A DNA stretch of 40,871 nucleotides from Paenibacillus zanthoxyli JH29 (GCF_000520715.1 NZ_ASSD01000547.1:1-40871); one strand, 5' to 3'. Shown: positions 26,746-35,829, numbered from the stretch's first letter. A program made the numbers and translations. Notes: generated by a model from the letters alone, not told the origin.

Positions 26746-27726
26746 ATGAATCTCATTCATTTTTTTCGGAGATACGGCATTTATTTGGTGCTGATCCTGC
26801 TGTTCGTTTCGTTCTCGCTGGCATCGGAAGCCTTCTTGTCCACGACCAACCTGCTGAATATCGTCCGGCAAGTGTCCGTTCTGGGGATCGCGGCAATCGG
26901 CGTGACCTTTGTCATGATCGCGGGCATACCGGATCTTTCGGTCGGCTCCCAGATTTCGCTTGTATGCATTTTAACTTCATGGCTGATGGTGAACGGCGGC
27001 ATGCACCCGGTTGTTGCCGTGGCGGGAGGCATAGCTTCGACAACGCTCGTCGGGCTGATTAACGGCTATCTGTCCATAAAGCTGAAAATTTACCCGCTCA
27101 TGGTTACGCTGGCCACGATGATTATTTTCGCCGGTGTAGCCAAAATGATCAGCGGAGGGATGGCTATCTTCGGATTTCCGCAGCAGTTTTCCCTCATCGG
27201 CCAAGGCTATCTGGGTCCTATTCCGATTCCGGTCCTGATTCTGATTGCGCTGTCCGCGCTGGGAGCTTTTATCCTGACGAAGACTTATTTCGGCCGCTAC
27301 GTCTATGCGATTGGTGGCAACGAGGAAGCTGCGCGGTTATCGGGCATTCATACGACAAAAATTAAATTGATTCTGTTCTCCATTACCGGTTTCTTTAACG
27401 GCATTGCCGGCATCGTCCTGTTGTCCAGAACGAACTCCGGGCAGCCGAACGCCGGGGTCGGGCTGGAGTTCGATGTATTGACTGCGGCCGTTCTGGGCGG
27501 CGTCAGCATCCTTGGCGGGGAAGGGAAAATATCGGGCGTCATTACCGGCGTCCTCATTCTCGGCGTCCTCAGCAACGGGCTGACTCTCCTGAATGTGGGC
27601 GATTATTACCAGAGCATAATTAAAGGCATCGTCCTGATTGGAGCGATTGCGCTGGACAGCCTTCAGCATAAGCGTAGAAAGGCGAAAAGGGCCGAGCAGG
27701 TTCAGGCGGTCCGGGTATCGGTTTAA
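26746..27726 (+). CDS. RbsC-type ABC permease
   Basis: A 326-residue membrane protein with about nine or ten hydrophobic segments; GGAGG precedes ATG 26746. Family blocks include NLLNIVRQVSVLGIAAIGVTFVMI, GIPDLSVGSQISL (in most relatives GGIDLSVGS), FGRYVYAIGGNEEAARLSGI and TAAVLGGVSILGGEGKISGV. It forms the channel as a dimer. The start is 15 bases after the ATPase gene. No other permease gene is near. Confidence 0.94.
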   Translation: MNLIHFFRRYGIYLVLILLFVSFSLASEAFLSTTNLLNIVRQVSVLGIAAIGVTFVMIAGIPDLSVGSQISLVCILTSWLMVNGGMHPVVAVAGGIASTTLVGLINGYLSIKLKIYPLMVTLATMIIFAGVAKMISGGMAIFGFPQQFSLIGQGYLGPIPIPVLILIALSALGAFILTKTYFGRYVYAIGGNEEAARLSGIHTTKIKLILFSITGFFNGIAGIVLLSRTNSGQPNAGVGLEFDVLTAAVLGGVSILGGEGKISGVITGVLILGVLSNGLTLLNVGDYYQSIIKGIVLIGAIALDSLQHKRRKAKRAEQVQAVRVSV

Positions 27727-27753
27727 CGACAAGCACAGGAAAGGAAGCGGACG

Positions 27754-28626
27754 ATGATTGACGCAAAAACGGCATCAGTATGGTTCAAAATAACGCCGGT
27801 CGGGCATAACGTATGGGCAATCGACCATCGCGGTCTTGTGCTCTCCTATCTGGTGGTTGGCGGAGATCGCGCGCTTTTGATCGATACCGGCACAGGGATG
27901 GCCGACCTTCCCCGGGAGGTGAGGAAATTAACGTCCCTTCCGCTGATTGTCGTCAATACGCACGGGCATCCCGATCATGCGGGCGGCAATTATCAATTTC
28001 CCGAAGTCTTCGCGCCGGTTAAAGACATCGGATTAATGGCGTCGTCCGCTATGAACATTGAGGTGAGACGGCTGTACCTTGACAGCATTATCGAGGCAAA
28101 TCCGGAAATGGACAGGGACTCATTCGAGCAGTGGTGCAGTATGGATTTGCCGGAGACGAAGCTGCTGCCGCTGGAGGAAGGCCAGTGTATTGAGCTGGGG
28201 GACAGGCGGCTTGAGGTTATTGAAATACCGGGACATTCAGCCGGAAATGTGGCTTTTCTGGATTCCAAGTATAAGTATTTGTTCGCCGGGGACATGATCG
28301 CCACATCAACGATCCTGTTGTTTCTCCCCGAGAGTACATCGGTAGAGCAATATATCCTCAGCTTGGAAAAGCTGTTGCAGCGCGTCGGCGAATTTGACCG
28401 GATTTATCCCGGTCACGCTCCCGACCTCTCCAATCCGCAGGACAGGTGGAACTCGCAACTTCCGCTTGATACAGGATATTTGACTGAACTGCTTGCCTGT
28501 GCGAAGCAAATTGCCACCGGAGAGGTAAAGGGGGAAGTGTACAAGTTTCTGCCCGTATACGGAGATGCGCTGCGGCACCGCTTTGGCAGAGCGTCTATTG
28601 CCTACCCGGCAACGGGGGGCATGTAA
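27754..28626 (+). CDS. Metallo-beta-lactamase-fold hydrolase
   Basis: A 290-residue MBL-fold enzyme. It has the metal motif THGHPDHAGGN (HxHxDH), then GHSAGNVAFLD, LFAGDMI and IYPGHAPD, the full set of ligands for a two-metal site. The type is glyoxalase II/RNase Z-like (thioester, lactone or phosphodiester hydrolysis), not a classical secreted beta-lactamase: there is no signal peptide. Members near catabolic genes often hydrolyse a thioester or lactone intermediate. It follows the permease by 27 bases with AAAGGAAG as ribosome site. Confidence 0.9.
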   Translation: MIDAKTASVWFKITPVGHNVWAIDHRGLVLSYLVVGGDRALLIDTGTGMADLPREVRKLTSLPLIVVNTHGHPDHAGGNYQFPEVFAPVKDIGLMASSAMNIEVRRLYLDSIIEANPEMDRDSFEQWCSMDLPETKLLPLEEGQCIELGDRRLEVIEIPGHSAGNVAFLDSKYKYLFAGDMIATSTILLFLPESTSVEQYILSLEKLLQRVGEFDRIYPGHAPDLSNPQDRWNSQLPLDTGYLTELLACAKQIATGEVKGEVYKFLPVYGDALRHRFGRASIAYPATGGM

Positions 28627-28695
28627 GCTTATCGCCAGCGGCAGCGGGCGGTAGTAAGCCGGGAGGACAAGCGATAAAGGAGAGGAGTGTTATCA

Positions 28696-29558
28696 GTGCT
28701 GAATAACGAAACGCAGCAGCTTGAGCTGAGCAGGGAGCTGGCCGAAGCTGTGCTGGAAAGACTGGGATTCAATCAATGGCCCGACATTAATCTGACAAGC
28801 TTGAACGCGCTGTACCGTGCCTGGTGCGCGCATGTGCCGCAGGACAGTATTCATAAACGGTTTTATTTCGGCAATGGGCGGACCGGGCCGCTACCAATCG
28901 GCAATCCCGTTGAAATCTTTCATTCTTTCCTGAAGCATTCGACAGGCGGCACATGCTGGACTCATGCAATAGGTTTATACAGCTTGCTGCAAACGATCGG
29001 GTTCCCGGTTCGCGCCGCAGCAGGCTCTATGGTCGGACTGACACCGCCGGAGAACGGCCCGAGCCACGGCACGGTCATCGCGCGACATTGGGAGGAATGG
29101 ATTATCTCGTGGACGGCATTATGATGATTGATGAGGTCGTTCCGCTGTATCCCGACCGTCCGTCGGCGGGCGGACCGATGCCGTTCACGGTTCATGCCGC
29201 TCCCAATGAGGAAGGGCTTTGGGATATTGTGTTCAGAATGGGTCATAGCACCAAGGAATTAACCTGCAAGCTAAATGTGGATAAAGTTCCTATGGCGTAC
29301 TTGCAGGAACGATGGGAGAATACGCGAAATTACAGCCTCTTCAACAGCAGTTTATATATTCGAAAAAATATAAATGGACGTGGCGAAACGATTGGCCGTC
29401 ACAAGCACTTTACGCTCCATGAAGACGGTCAAATCACCGTTGTTGAATTGGACGGTGATGAAGCGAGAAGCCGGATGCTGGTAGAGCAGTTTGGAATTAG
29501 CGAGGAAGCGGCGTTCTCGCTGCCGCCGGACGATCCTGATTCCGGCAAATCCGTCTAA
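28696..29558 (+). pseudogene. Arylamine N-acetyltransferase (NAT), frameshifted
   Basis: Two overlapping frames together make one NAT of ~286 residues. The first, from GTG 28696 with AGAGGAG 8 bases upstream, has the nucleophile in GGTCWTHAIGLYSLL and the His in GPSHGTVIA. The second continues with TLGGMDYLVDG, holding the Asp, and then HKHFTLHEDGQIT to the stop at 29558. Homology moves frame at CGCGCG (29079-29084); with one CG fewer the sequence reads HGTVIATLGGMDYLVDG without a break. It is therefore a two-base duplication that separates the His from the Asp of the Cys-His-Asp triad. NATs move acetyl groups from acetyl-CoA to arylamines or hydrazines. It could also be a sequencing error. 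Confidence 0.85.
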
Positions 29559-29625
29559 TGAAACATACCGCCGGCCTTTGCATTCCGGCTATGATGTTGG
29601 TTCAGAACAGAGAGGTGGTACTTGG

Positions 29626-30735
29626 GTGAAAAAGCTTGTTTTGCAGGGGACTCCGCGCGAAATCGGAGTGCAGCATGGCCAGCAGGGCAAGGAGGAAGTG
29701 TTGCTCAGTCTGGAATTGTATGAGCGCCTGTTTTACGAACAGGCGCGGATAAGCTGGGCAGATGCCCGGCAAACCGCGAAGCTTTTCTTGCCGGCCATTG
29801 AAAGCGGGTATGCCGATTTCATGGAGGAAATGGCAGGCGTGGCTTACGGAGCCGGAGTAGACTTTGAAGATATATTAACCCTTCACGCGCGAAGTGAGAT
29901 TGCTTTGACCCAGGGAGCGGTGGGAGAGGTTGAGGATGGCTGCAGCAGCATCGCGATTCTACCGCCTGTTTCCCGGCATACGATCTTGGCGCAGAACTGG
30001 GATTTCTATGGTTTCTTCAAGAGACATTTGTTGTTTCTTCATATTGAACGGCACGGAAAACCGGCTATTGATATGGTGACCGAGGCGGGAATGATCGGCA
30101 AAATCGGGATGAACGCATGCGGCGTCGGCGTCTGTCTGAACGCTCTGCGCGCCCGGGAAGCGCATCCGGGTAAGCTGCCGGTGCATCTCGGTCTACGCGC
30201 TGTGCTGGATTCGCCCGATATCGAGCACGCTCTGGCGGAAGTGGGCGGCAATCAACTTGCGACTGCTGCCAATTTTCTGATGGCGGAATCCCACTGGGAG
30301 ACGGGCGCGAAGCGCGCGGTAAATCTAGAGGCTTCCCCCGCCGGATCGTCGCGCATAGAAAGCACGGATGGCGCGATCCCCCACACGAACCATTTTTTAT
30401 CTAACGATCTTATCGAGAAGATCGGCAAGGATAACCTGATCATTCCGGAGCATTCGTATTCCCGTCTGGCAACAATGAAGGAGTATCTCGCCTCAGTGAA
30501 AGAGCGTTCTGCCGGAGAACGGCTGGATGAGACGGCGATCCGGGAACTGTTGTCGGATCATACCTGCTATCCAGACTCGATTTGCCGCCATACGGACGAC
30601 CCGCTTCATATGAGCGTTACCCAGTTTGCGGTCATTATGAATCTGGACAAACGCACGATGAAGGTAGCGGAAGGAACTCCGTGCTCTGTACTGTTTGAAC
30701 TTATGAACCCGAATATGTCGAAGCAAAGGAGTTGA
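29626..30735 (+). CDS. C45-family N-terminal nucleophile acyltransferase/amidase
   Basis: A 369-residue protein of the acyl-CoA:6-aminopenicillanate acyltransferase (C45) family. GTG 29626 is preceded by GAGGTGG with 7 bases between. Family blocks: GTPREIGVQHGQQ, EEMAGVAYGAGVDFEDIL, then EDGCSSIAI, where self-cleavage before Cys106 exposes the N-terminal nucleophile, LAQNWDF, and GLNACGVGVCLNAL-type residues (MNACGVGVCLNALRA). The family processes itself into two chains and then makes or breaks amide bonds. Outside fungi the substrates are varied and mostly unknown. With NAT and Rieske genes adjacent, an N-acylated amine is a reasonable guess. Confidence 0.88.
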   Translation: MKKLVLQGTPREIGVQHGQQGKEEVLLSLELYERLFYEQARISWADARQTAKLFLPAIESGYADFMEEMAGVAYGAGVDFEDILTLHARSEIALTQGAVGEVEDGCSSIAILPPVSRHTILAQNWDFYGFFKRHLLFLHIERHGKPAIDMVTEAGMIGKIGMNACGVGVCLNALRAREAHPGKLPVHLGLRAVLDSPDIEHALAEVGGNQLATAANFLMAESHWETGAKRAVNLEASPAGSSRIESTDGAIPHTNHFLSNDLIEKIGKDNLIIPEHSYSRLATMKEYLASVKERSAGERLDETAIRELLSDHTCYPDSICRHTDDPLHMSVTQFAVIMNLDKRTMKVAEGTPCSVLFELMNPNMSKQRS

Positions 30736-30739
30736 TCTA

Positions 30740-32170
30740 ATGAGCCAATCCATTGATTACAACACATTGGTTTACGAAGAGCGCGTACACAGCAGATGTT
30801 ATATTGATCCGGACATTTTTAATGAAGAGATGGAGAAAATTTTTCATCAGGGCTGGGTGTATGTCGGACACGCAAGCGAAGTGCCGGAAAACGGCGATTA
30901 CAAGACGACGACGATTGGGCTTCAGCCCGTGATTATGAGCAGGGGACAGGACGGGAAGATCCGGGTTCTGATGAACCGCTGCAAGCATAGAGGACCGACT
31001 GTATGCCAGTTTCAGAAAGGGAACGCCAAGTTCTTCAGATGCGCGTACCACGGTTGGACGTATAAGAACAGTGGCGAACTGATCGGCGTTCCTTTCCCGA
31101 AAGGGTATGGGGACGACTTCAACAAAGTGGAATACGGTCTGGATGAGGCAGCGGTGACAGGCGAGTACCGGGGGTTAATCTTCGCCAGCCTGAGCGAGAA
31201 CGCCATGCCGTTCGAGGAATATCTTCCCGAGCCGGTCCGGAAGTATATTGACAATTTCTTCAACCTTTCGCCGCTTGGCGAAATTGATGTAAGGCGTGGT
31301 GTGCTTAAAACGGATGTGAACGCGAACTGGAAGCATCAATTGGAGAACGGGAGCGCGGACGGCTACCACCCGCATTTTACACATGAGAACTGGATGAACC
31401 TCATTGCCGAACGGCTGGGCAGCGCGAGAAAGATGGGGGTATGGGAAGACGGTGGCCCGGATAGCGGCGAGCGGCAGCGATATCTCGGCGGGCCCGCCCA
31501 TTGCACAATTGATTATTTGGAGAAAAGAAAGCGGCGTGCGGAAAGGGAAGGGCTGAAGATTCCGACGCAACTGGAGCAGTCGATCCTGGCCGTTATGCCG
31601 CACCCGGATACAAAGGGAGACGGAAGCAAAGCCTGGGAGGTGTATCCGGAAATGTCCGACGAGGCCATTGAACGTTATATTGCGGATATGGTTCAGGCGC
31701 ACGGTGAGGAACGGGCGAAAGAACTGCTGGCGTCTGGCGGCTCGCATATGTCGATCTTTCCGAATTTGCAAATTACGCCGCTCAGCATCCGGGTGCTGCG
31801 GCCGGTGGCGGTTAACAAGACGGACGTGGAGGTGTACATTCCGTGGTTCAAGGGCGTGCCGGATGAATTTAATATTCACCGGATGCGCGGAGGGGAAGGC
31901 TTCTTCGGTTTGTCCGCCTGGGGCGGGCAGGAGGACTATGAGATGTTCGAGCGCATTCAGGAAGGCATGGAGGCGCAGAAAAATCCATGGACGCTGCTGA
32001 CTCGGGGAATGAACCGCCAGGGAATTGACAGCGATGGACTGATGGAAGCCGGCATTACCGATGAACTGTGCATCCGCAAAATATGGGAATACTGGCTCAA
32101 AGTGATGAGTGGGGAAAAAGAGGTGCAAGACTGCGGCAAAATATCATCGGAAGAGGTGGCCCGGTCATGA
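30740..32170 (+). CDS. Rieske aromatic-ring-hydroxylating dioxygenase, alpha subunit
   Basis: A 476-residue catalytic subunit; AAAGGAG lies 8 bases before ATG 30740. The Rieske 2Fe-2S site is CKH (C81, H83) and CAYHGW (C101, H104). The mononuclear iron site is DGYHPHFTH, with bridging Asp207 and ligands His210 and His215. These enzymes add both atoms of O2 to an aromatic ring, giving a cis-diol, or hydroxylate and dealkylate related substrates. The substrate is not readable from the sequence. It starts 4 bases after the C45 gene. No ferredoxin or reductase gene is found in this operon. Confidence 0.94.
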   Translation: MSQSIDYNTLVYEERVHSRCYIDPDIFNEEMEKIFHQGWVYVGHASEVPENGDYKTTTIGLQPVIMSRGQDGKIRVLMNRCKHRGPTVCQFQKGNAKFFRCAYHGWTYKNSGELIGVPFPKGYGDDFNKVEYGLDEAAVTGEYRGLIFASLSENAMPFEEYLPEPVRKYIDNFFNLSPLGEIDVRRGVLKTDVNANWKHQLENGSADGYHPHFTHENWMNLIAERLGSARKMGVWEDGGPDSGERQRYLGGPAHCTIDYLEKRKRRAEREGLKIPTQLEQSILAVMPHPDTKGDGSKAWEVYPEMSDEAIERYIADMVQAHGEERAKELLASGGSHMSIFPNLQITPLSIRVLRPVAVNKTDVEVYIPWFKGVPDEFNIHRMRGGEGFFGLSAWGGQEDYEMFERIQEGMEAQKNPWTLLTRGMNRQGIDSDGLMEAGITDELCIRKIWEYWLKVMSGEKEVQDCGKISSEEVARS

Positions 32171-32688
32171 CGATAGTTTCCAGACTGTTGAACGTCGGCG
32201 ATGAGGAAATGATCGCTTTACAGGCCAAAGCAACGGCGTTTCTGGCGAAAGAAAATCAATTGCTGGATGCGTTTCGATATGATGATTGGGTCAATTTGTG
32301 GGCCATGGACGGCATCTACTGGCTGCCTGTAGAGCGTGGTGACGATCCCCGGGAGATGCTGTCGCATATCTATGAGGACATCCACCGGATTAAGGACCGG
32401 GTGAAAACGTCGCAGAAGGAGATTGCCTATCCGCAGGAGCCGCGTTCCGAGACGTCGAGGCATACTTCGAATATTATCATAACGGACCTGGGGGAGGACA
32501 GCGTGACCGTCTATTCTTCCTTCTGCGTCGTTGAATACCGGAAGCGGAAGCAATCGATATATGCGGGACATTTCGAGCATGTGTTGACGACCGGAGACGG
32601 AAGATTGGAAGAAATGCGCATCCGCAAGAAGACGGTATATCTGATGGGCTCAAATTATCCTGTGGGGAATATATCTTTTATTTTATGA
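32167..32688 (+). CDS. Rieske dioxygenase beta subunit
   Basis: A 173-residue small subunit that packs with the alpha subunit in an alpha3beta3 enzyme. ATG 32167 overlaps the alpha stop (ATGA), with GAGGTGG as ribosome site. The NTF2-like fold of the family is seen in ENQLLDAFRYDDWVNLWAMDGIYWLPV, then DPREMLSHIYED, and PRSETSRHTSNIIITDLGED to the final VGNISFIL. The longer frame from 32068 is not needed. Length is typical. Confidence 0.93.
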   Translation: MTIVSRLLNVGDEEMIALQAKATAFLAKENQLLDAFRYDDWVNLWAMDGIYWLPVERGDDPREMLSHIYEDIHRIKDRVKTSQKEIAYPQEPRSETSRHTSNIIITDLGEDSVTVYSSFCVVEYRKRKQSIYAGHFEHVLTTGDGRLEEMRIRKKTVYLMGSNYPVGNISFIL

Positions 32689-32702
32689 CAGGAGGCTGCG
32701 GG

Positions 32703-32924
32703 ATGAAAAATAGGACAGACGAAGAAACGGAATTTGAACTGCTGAATGAGTTTGGCCATGTTCGACTGAAGAAAGACCTGAGCGGCAATGGCCCGCGCCT
32801 TATGATCGAAGATTTGTCGACCGGATATATTTGCTATATGGACCCGCTGGAACTAAGCAGTCTGACCACATTGGCTGTCCATATCCAGGAAATGATCGTC
32901 AATCCGTCGATTCGCTGGAAATGA
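32703..32924 (+). CDS. Small unknown protein of the dioxygenase operon
   Basis: A 73-residue protein; AGGAGG (32690-32695) fits ATG 32703 best, though the frame is open from 32685. I do not recognise a family function. It is acidic at both ends of the reading frame's first half (DEETEFELLNEFGHVRL) and has IEDLSTGYICYMDPLELSSL. Short proteins of this look occur next to Rieske oxygenase genes in Bacilli, some labelled 'dihydrodiol dehydrogenase', which its size and lack of a cofactor motif do not support. Cotranscribed with the beta subunit. Confidence 0.6.
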   Translation: MKNRTDEETEFELLNEFGHVRLKKDLSGNGPRLMIEDLSTGYICYMDPLELSSLTTLAVHIQEMIVNPSIRWK

Positions 32925-33025
32925 CGTTCTCGCAGCTATTGGTGGGCATTTATTGAATGAAAAAGAACAGGCAGACGGCCCGTATACGGGTTCGCCCGTC
33001 GCATTCCAGGGAGGACATACAGGCA

Positions 33026-34186
33026 GTGAATATTCATGAACATGAGAGCAAGGAGTTGCTTAAAGCCTACGGGATTTCCGTACCTCCCGGCCACACGGTA
33101 TTCACCGTGGAGCAGGCGATGCGGGCCGCGGAAACATTGGGAAGCCCCGTAGTGGTAGTGAAGGCTCAGATTCATGCGGGCGGACGGGGAAAGGCCGGCG
33201 GCGTAAAGATCGCCGGTAGCCTCGAAGAGGTCCGCGCGTATGCGGAAGAGCTTCTGGGCAAGACGCTGGTAACGCATCAGACGGGTCCGGAAGGAACGAT
33301 TGTGCGAAGGCTGCTGATTGAGGATGGCTGCTCCATCGCGAAGGAGTACTATCTCGGTCTGGTCGTGGACCGAAGCTCCCGCCGCGTCGTAATGATCGGC
33401 TCGGAGGAAGGGGGGATGGACATTGAGGAAGTCGCCGCCTCCCGTCCCGAACGAATCCATAAAGAAACGATTGATCCGGCTATAGGCATACAGACTTTCC
33501 AGGCGCGGAGACTGGCTTACGCCATCAATATCCCCGGTGAAAAGCTCGGTGAAGCGGTGAAGCTGATGCAAGCGCTCTATAAGGCGTTCATCGATTATGA
33601 CTGCTCCATTGCGGAGATTAATCCGCTGGTGATTACCGGCGAAGGCGCATTGATGGCCTTGGATGCCAAGCTGAATATCGACGAGAACGCGCTGTTTCGC
33701 CAGCCGGATATCACCCTTCTCCATGATCCGAACGAGGAAGATCCGCTAGAAACCGAGGCGGCCGAATACGGTCTGAGCTATATCTCGCTGGACGGCAGCA
33801 TCGGCTGCATGGTGAACGGAGCAGGACTGGCGATGGCAACCATGGACATGATTAAGCTGCACGGGGGAGAGCCCGCCAATTTTCTGGATGTGGGCGGCGG
33901 CGCGTCGGCGGACAAAGTGGCGGCGGCGTTCAAGATCATTTTGTCCGATCCCCGGGTCAAAGGGATACTTGTTAACATTTTCGGCGGCATTATGCGCTGC
34001 GACGTCATTGCGAGCGGTGTAGTGGAAGCGGCCAGGCAAGTCGGATTATCTCATCCGCTTGTTGTGAGACTGGAAGGTACAAATGCGAAATCTGGCCGCC
34101 AGATTCTCGCGGATTCGGGCATCGGCATTATCTCCTCTGATTCGATGGAGGACAGCGTGCGAGAAATTGTCTCTCTTGTACAATAA
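33026..34186 (+). CDS. sucC: ADP-forming succinyl-CoA ligase-type, beta subunit
   Basis: A 386-residue protein; GTG 33026 with GGGAGG 10 bases upstream starts [17 protein letters not shown], as in SucC. The ATP-grasp fold shows [19 protein letters not shown], the metal/nucleotide site [12 protein letters not shown] and [12 protein letters not shown], and [16 protein letters not shown] with the power helix. The standard reaction is succinyl-CoA + ADP + Pi to succinate, CoA and ATP. Being downstream of the dioxygenase genes, it may instead act on another dicarboxylate. Length is canonical. Confidence 0.9.
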   Translation: MNIHEHESKELLKAYGISVPPGHTVFTVEQAMRAAETLGSPVVVVKAQIHAGGRGKAGGVKIAGSLEEVRAYAEELLGKTLVTHQTGPEGTIVRRLLIEDGCSIAKEYYLGLVVDRSSRRVVMIGSEEGGMDIEEVAASRPERIHKETIDPAIGIQTFQARRLAYAINIPGEKLGEAVKLMQALYKAFIDYDCSIAEINPLVITGEGALMALDAKLNIDENALFRQPDITLLHDPNEEDPLETEAAEYGLSYISLDGSIGCMVNGAGLAMATMDMIKLHGGEPANFLDVGGGASADKVAAAFKIILSDPRVKGILVNIFGGIMRCDVIASGVVEAARQVGLSHPLVVRLEGTNAKSGRQILADSGIGIISSDSMEDSVREIVSLVQ

Positions 34187-34219
34187 TTATTTGGCGGCAC
34201 AGAAGGATGTGATCTGGTT

Positions 34220-35167
34220 TTGAGCATTTTGGTGGACGCGAGCACGAAAGTTATTACACAGGGAATTACAGGGGCGACAGGTTTTTTTCACACGAGGGGA
34301 GCGCTGGAATACGGAACACGGATCGTTGGGGGCGTTACGCCCGGCAAAGGTGGGTCGGATATCCGGTTTACACTTGAGGACGGAGGGGTGAAGCGGGTTC
34401 CTGTGTTTAACACGGTCGGCGAGGCCAAATCCGAAACGGGAGCCACGGTAAGCGTTATCTACGTTCCCCCTACCTTTGCCGCCGATTCCATCATGGAAGC
34501 CGTTGATGCGGAAATGGAATTGGTGATCTGCATTACTGAAGGCATTCCCGTCCTTGATATGATCAAGGTATCCCGCTATATGGAGGGTCGATGCACGCGC
34601 CTGATCGGCCCGAACTGTCCGGGCGTCATTACGCCAGGTGAATGCAAAATCGGCATTATGCCTGGATATATCCATATGCCCGGCCATGTCGGCGTTGTCT
34701 CGCGCAGCGGTACGCTAACCTATGAAGCGGTGCATCAATTGACGGCGAGGGGAATCGGCCAATCGACGGCCGTCGGCATCGGCGGGGACCCGGTCAAAGG
34801 GCTCGAATTTATCGACGTGCTGAAGTTGTTCAATGATGATCCGGACACGCTGGCGGTTGTCATGATCGGCGAAATCGGAGGCACGGCGGAAGAGGAAGCG
34901 GCGGAATGGATTCGATCCCATATGACAAAGCCGGTTGTCGGTTGTATCAGCGGTCTCACCGCTCCGCCCGGCAAGCGGATGGGCCATGCTGGAGCCATTA
35001 TATCCGGGGGAACAGGCATGGCCGCCGACAAAATAGCCTGGCTGGAAGCGTGCGGCATTCGCATTGCTCCCAGCCCTGCCGAAATCGGCAGGACGCTTGC
35101 CCGGATGCTGGAGGAACACGGGATCATGGATAGTTGTACGGACAAGATGAGTATTTATCGCGCATAA
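34220..35167 (+). CDS. sucD: ADP-forming succinyl-CoA ligase-type, alpha subunit
   Basis: A 315-residue partner of the preceding subunit, starting at TTG 34220 behind AAGGATGTGA. The CoA-binding fold reads [23 protein letters not shown] and [35 protein letters not shown] follows; the phosphohistidine is in [15 protein letters not shown]. About 25 residues longer than many SucD proteins at the C-terminus. It is the last gene of the long operon, 19 bases before a terminator. Confidence 0.9.
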   Translation: MSILVDASTKVITQGITGATGFFHTRGALEYGTRIVGGVTPGKGGSDIRFTLEDGGVKRVPVFNTVGEAKSETGATVSVIYVPPTFAADSIMEAVDAEMELVICITEGIPVLDMIKVSRYMEGRCTRLIGPNCPGVITPGECKIGIMPGYIHMPGHVGVVSRSGTLTYEAVHQLTARGIGQSTAVGIGGDPVKGLEFIDVLKLFNDDPDTLAVVMIGEIGGTAEEEAAEWIRSHMTKPVVGCISGLTAPPGKRMGHAGAIISGGTGMAADKIAWLEACGIRIAPSPAEIGRTLARMLEEHGIMDSCTDKMSIYRA

Positions 35168-35185
35168 GGGCTTTCATAAGGCAAG

Positions 35186-35234
35186 CAGCCTTTCATTTTC
35201 GGCAGCGTCCGGAAATGAAAGGCTGATTTTTTTG
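35186..35234 (+). terminator. Strong terminator ending the catabolic operon
   Basis: CAGCCTTTCATTTTC (35186-35200) pairs with GAAATGAAAGGCTG (35212-35225) over about 13-14 bases with an 11-base loop, followed by ATTTTTTT. It is a textbook Rho-independent hairpin placed just after sucD. Confidence 0.9.
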
Positions 35235-35348
35235 CTTCTGGGGAATAATTTTAGGGAGGAAAGCGCGCGCAAAGGTCGAATATTAGTTTCTAAGCAGGCA
35301 GAACATAGGTTACGGACAATGCCCAATGACCCAGGGAGGTGTAAACAC

Positions 35349-35600
35349 GTGGAATCGGAGCACCATAATCAAGAGATGCTGGACAAGGATATCGAAGCCA
35401 TGTGCCGCAGCAAGGCGGAGGAATTCCGGCTTCTCGGATATGAATATGTAACCGCCAAGGATATCTGGGAGTGTGTCAGCCGCAATTACGCCAAGGAAGG
35501 AACGCCGCAGATCCATAGAATTGTGAATGATATCTATTCTTTGAAAGTGACAACTTACATGAATTACTTGACTATTTCCGCCTATAAAGGACTGAAATAA
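35349..35600 (+). CDS. comN: Post-transcriptional regulator (ComN/YrzD-like)
   Basis: An 83-residue protein from GTG 35349 with GGGAGGT 8 bases upstream; the longer frame from 35232 runs through the preceding terminator. Residues DKDIEAMCRSKAEEFRLLGYEYV, then TAKDIWECV, and the end IHRIVNDIYSLKVTTYMNYL match the ComN family, whose Bacillus member controls competence mRNA stability. The location just before secDF and after spoVB is the normal one, supporting that the block in between was inserted. Followed by a hairpin near 35703. Confidence 0.82.
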   Translation: MESEHHNQEMLDKDIEAMCRSKAEEFRLLGYEYVTAKDIWECVSRNYAKEGTPQIHRIVNDIYSLKVTTYMNYLTISAYKGLK

Positions 35601-35699
35601 TCACGAGGGATTTTTGCAAACGGCTTCACACAGGCGTAAAGTAAAAAAGCGCCGACTTCATAGCTTCTCTGGGAACGGATGGCTTGCCGCATTGTAACA

Positions 35700-35728
35700 A
35701 AAGCGGCTGAAGCCGCCGTTTCTTTTTG
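35700..35728 (+). terminator. Terminator before secD
   Basis: GCGGC (35703-35707), TGAA loop, GCCGC (35712-35716), preceded by an A-run and followed by CGTTTCTTTTT. It probably ends the ComN-like transcript. Confidence 0.6.
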
Positions 35729-35829
35729 ATAATATGGAGGAAGTTGTTCATCTTTGCTTGAATTGACGCTCATTTGGTGCGTCGCTATAATAGGAATATT
35801 GAGTTTAAGAAAGGGGAACTAGCAAGAGC

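Noticed and set aside
29079-29084. Programmed frameshift in the NAT gene
   Set aside because: CGCGCG is not a slippery heptamer and no stimulating structure is evident; a two-base duplication or sequence error is simpler.
27754-30735. A beta-lactam biosynthesis or resistance cluster
   Set aside because: MBL and C45 folds alone suggest it, but there is no isopenicillin synthase, NRPS or penicillin-binding gene, and the MBL protein has no signal peptide.
31175-32128. 317-codon minus-strand open frame
   Set aside because: It lies fully antisense to the Rieske alpha subunit, whose motifs are unmistakable; no ribosome site or recognisable protein sequence.
32936-33724. 262-codon minus-strand open frame
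   Set aside because: Shadow of sucC in GC-biased sequence; rich in His, Arg and Leu with no motif.
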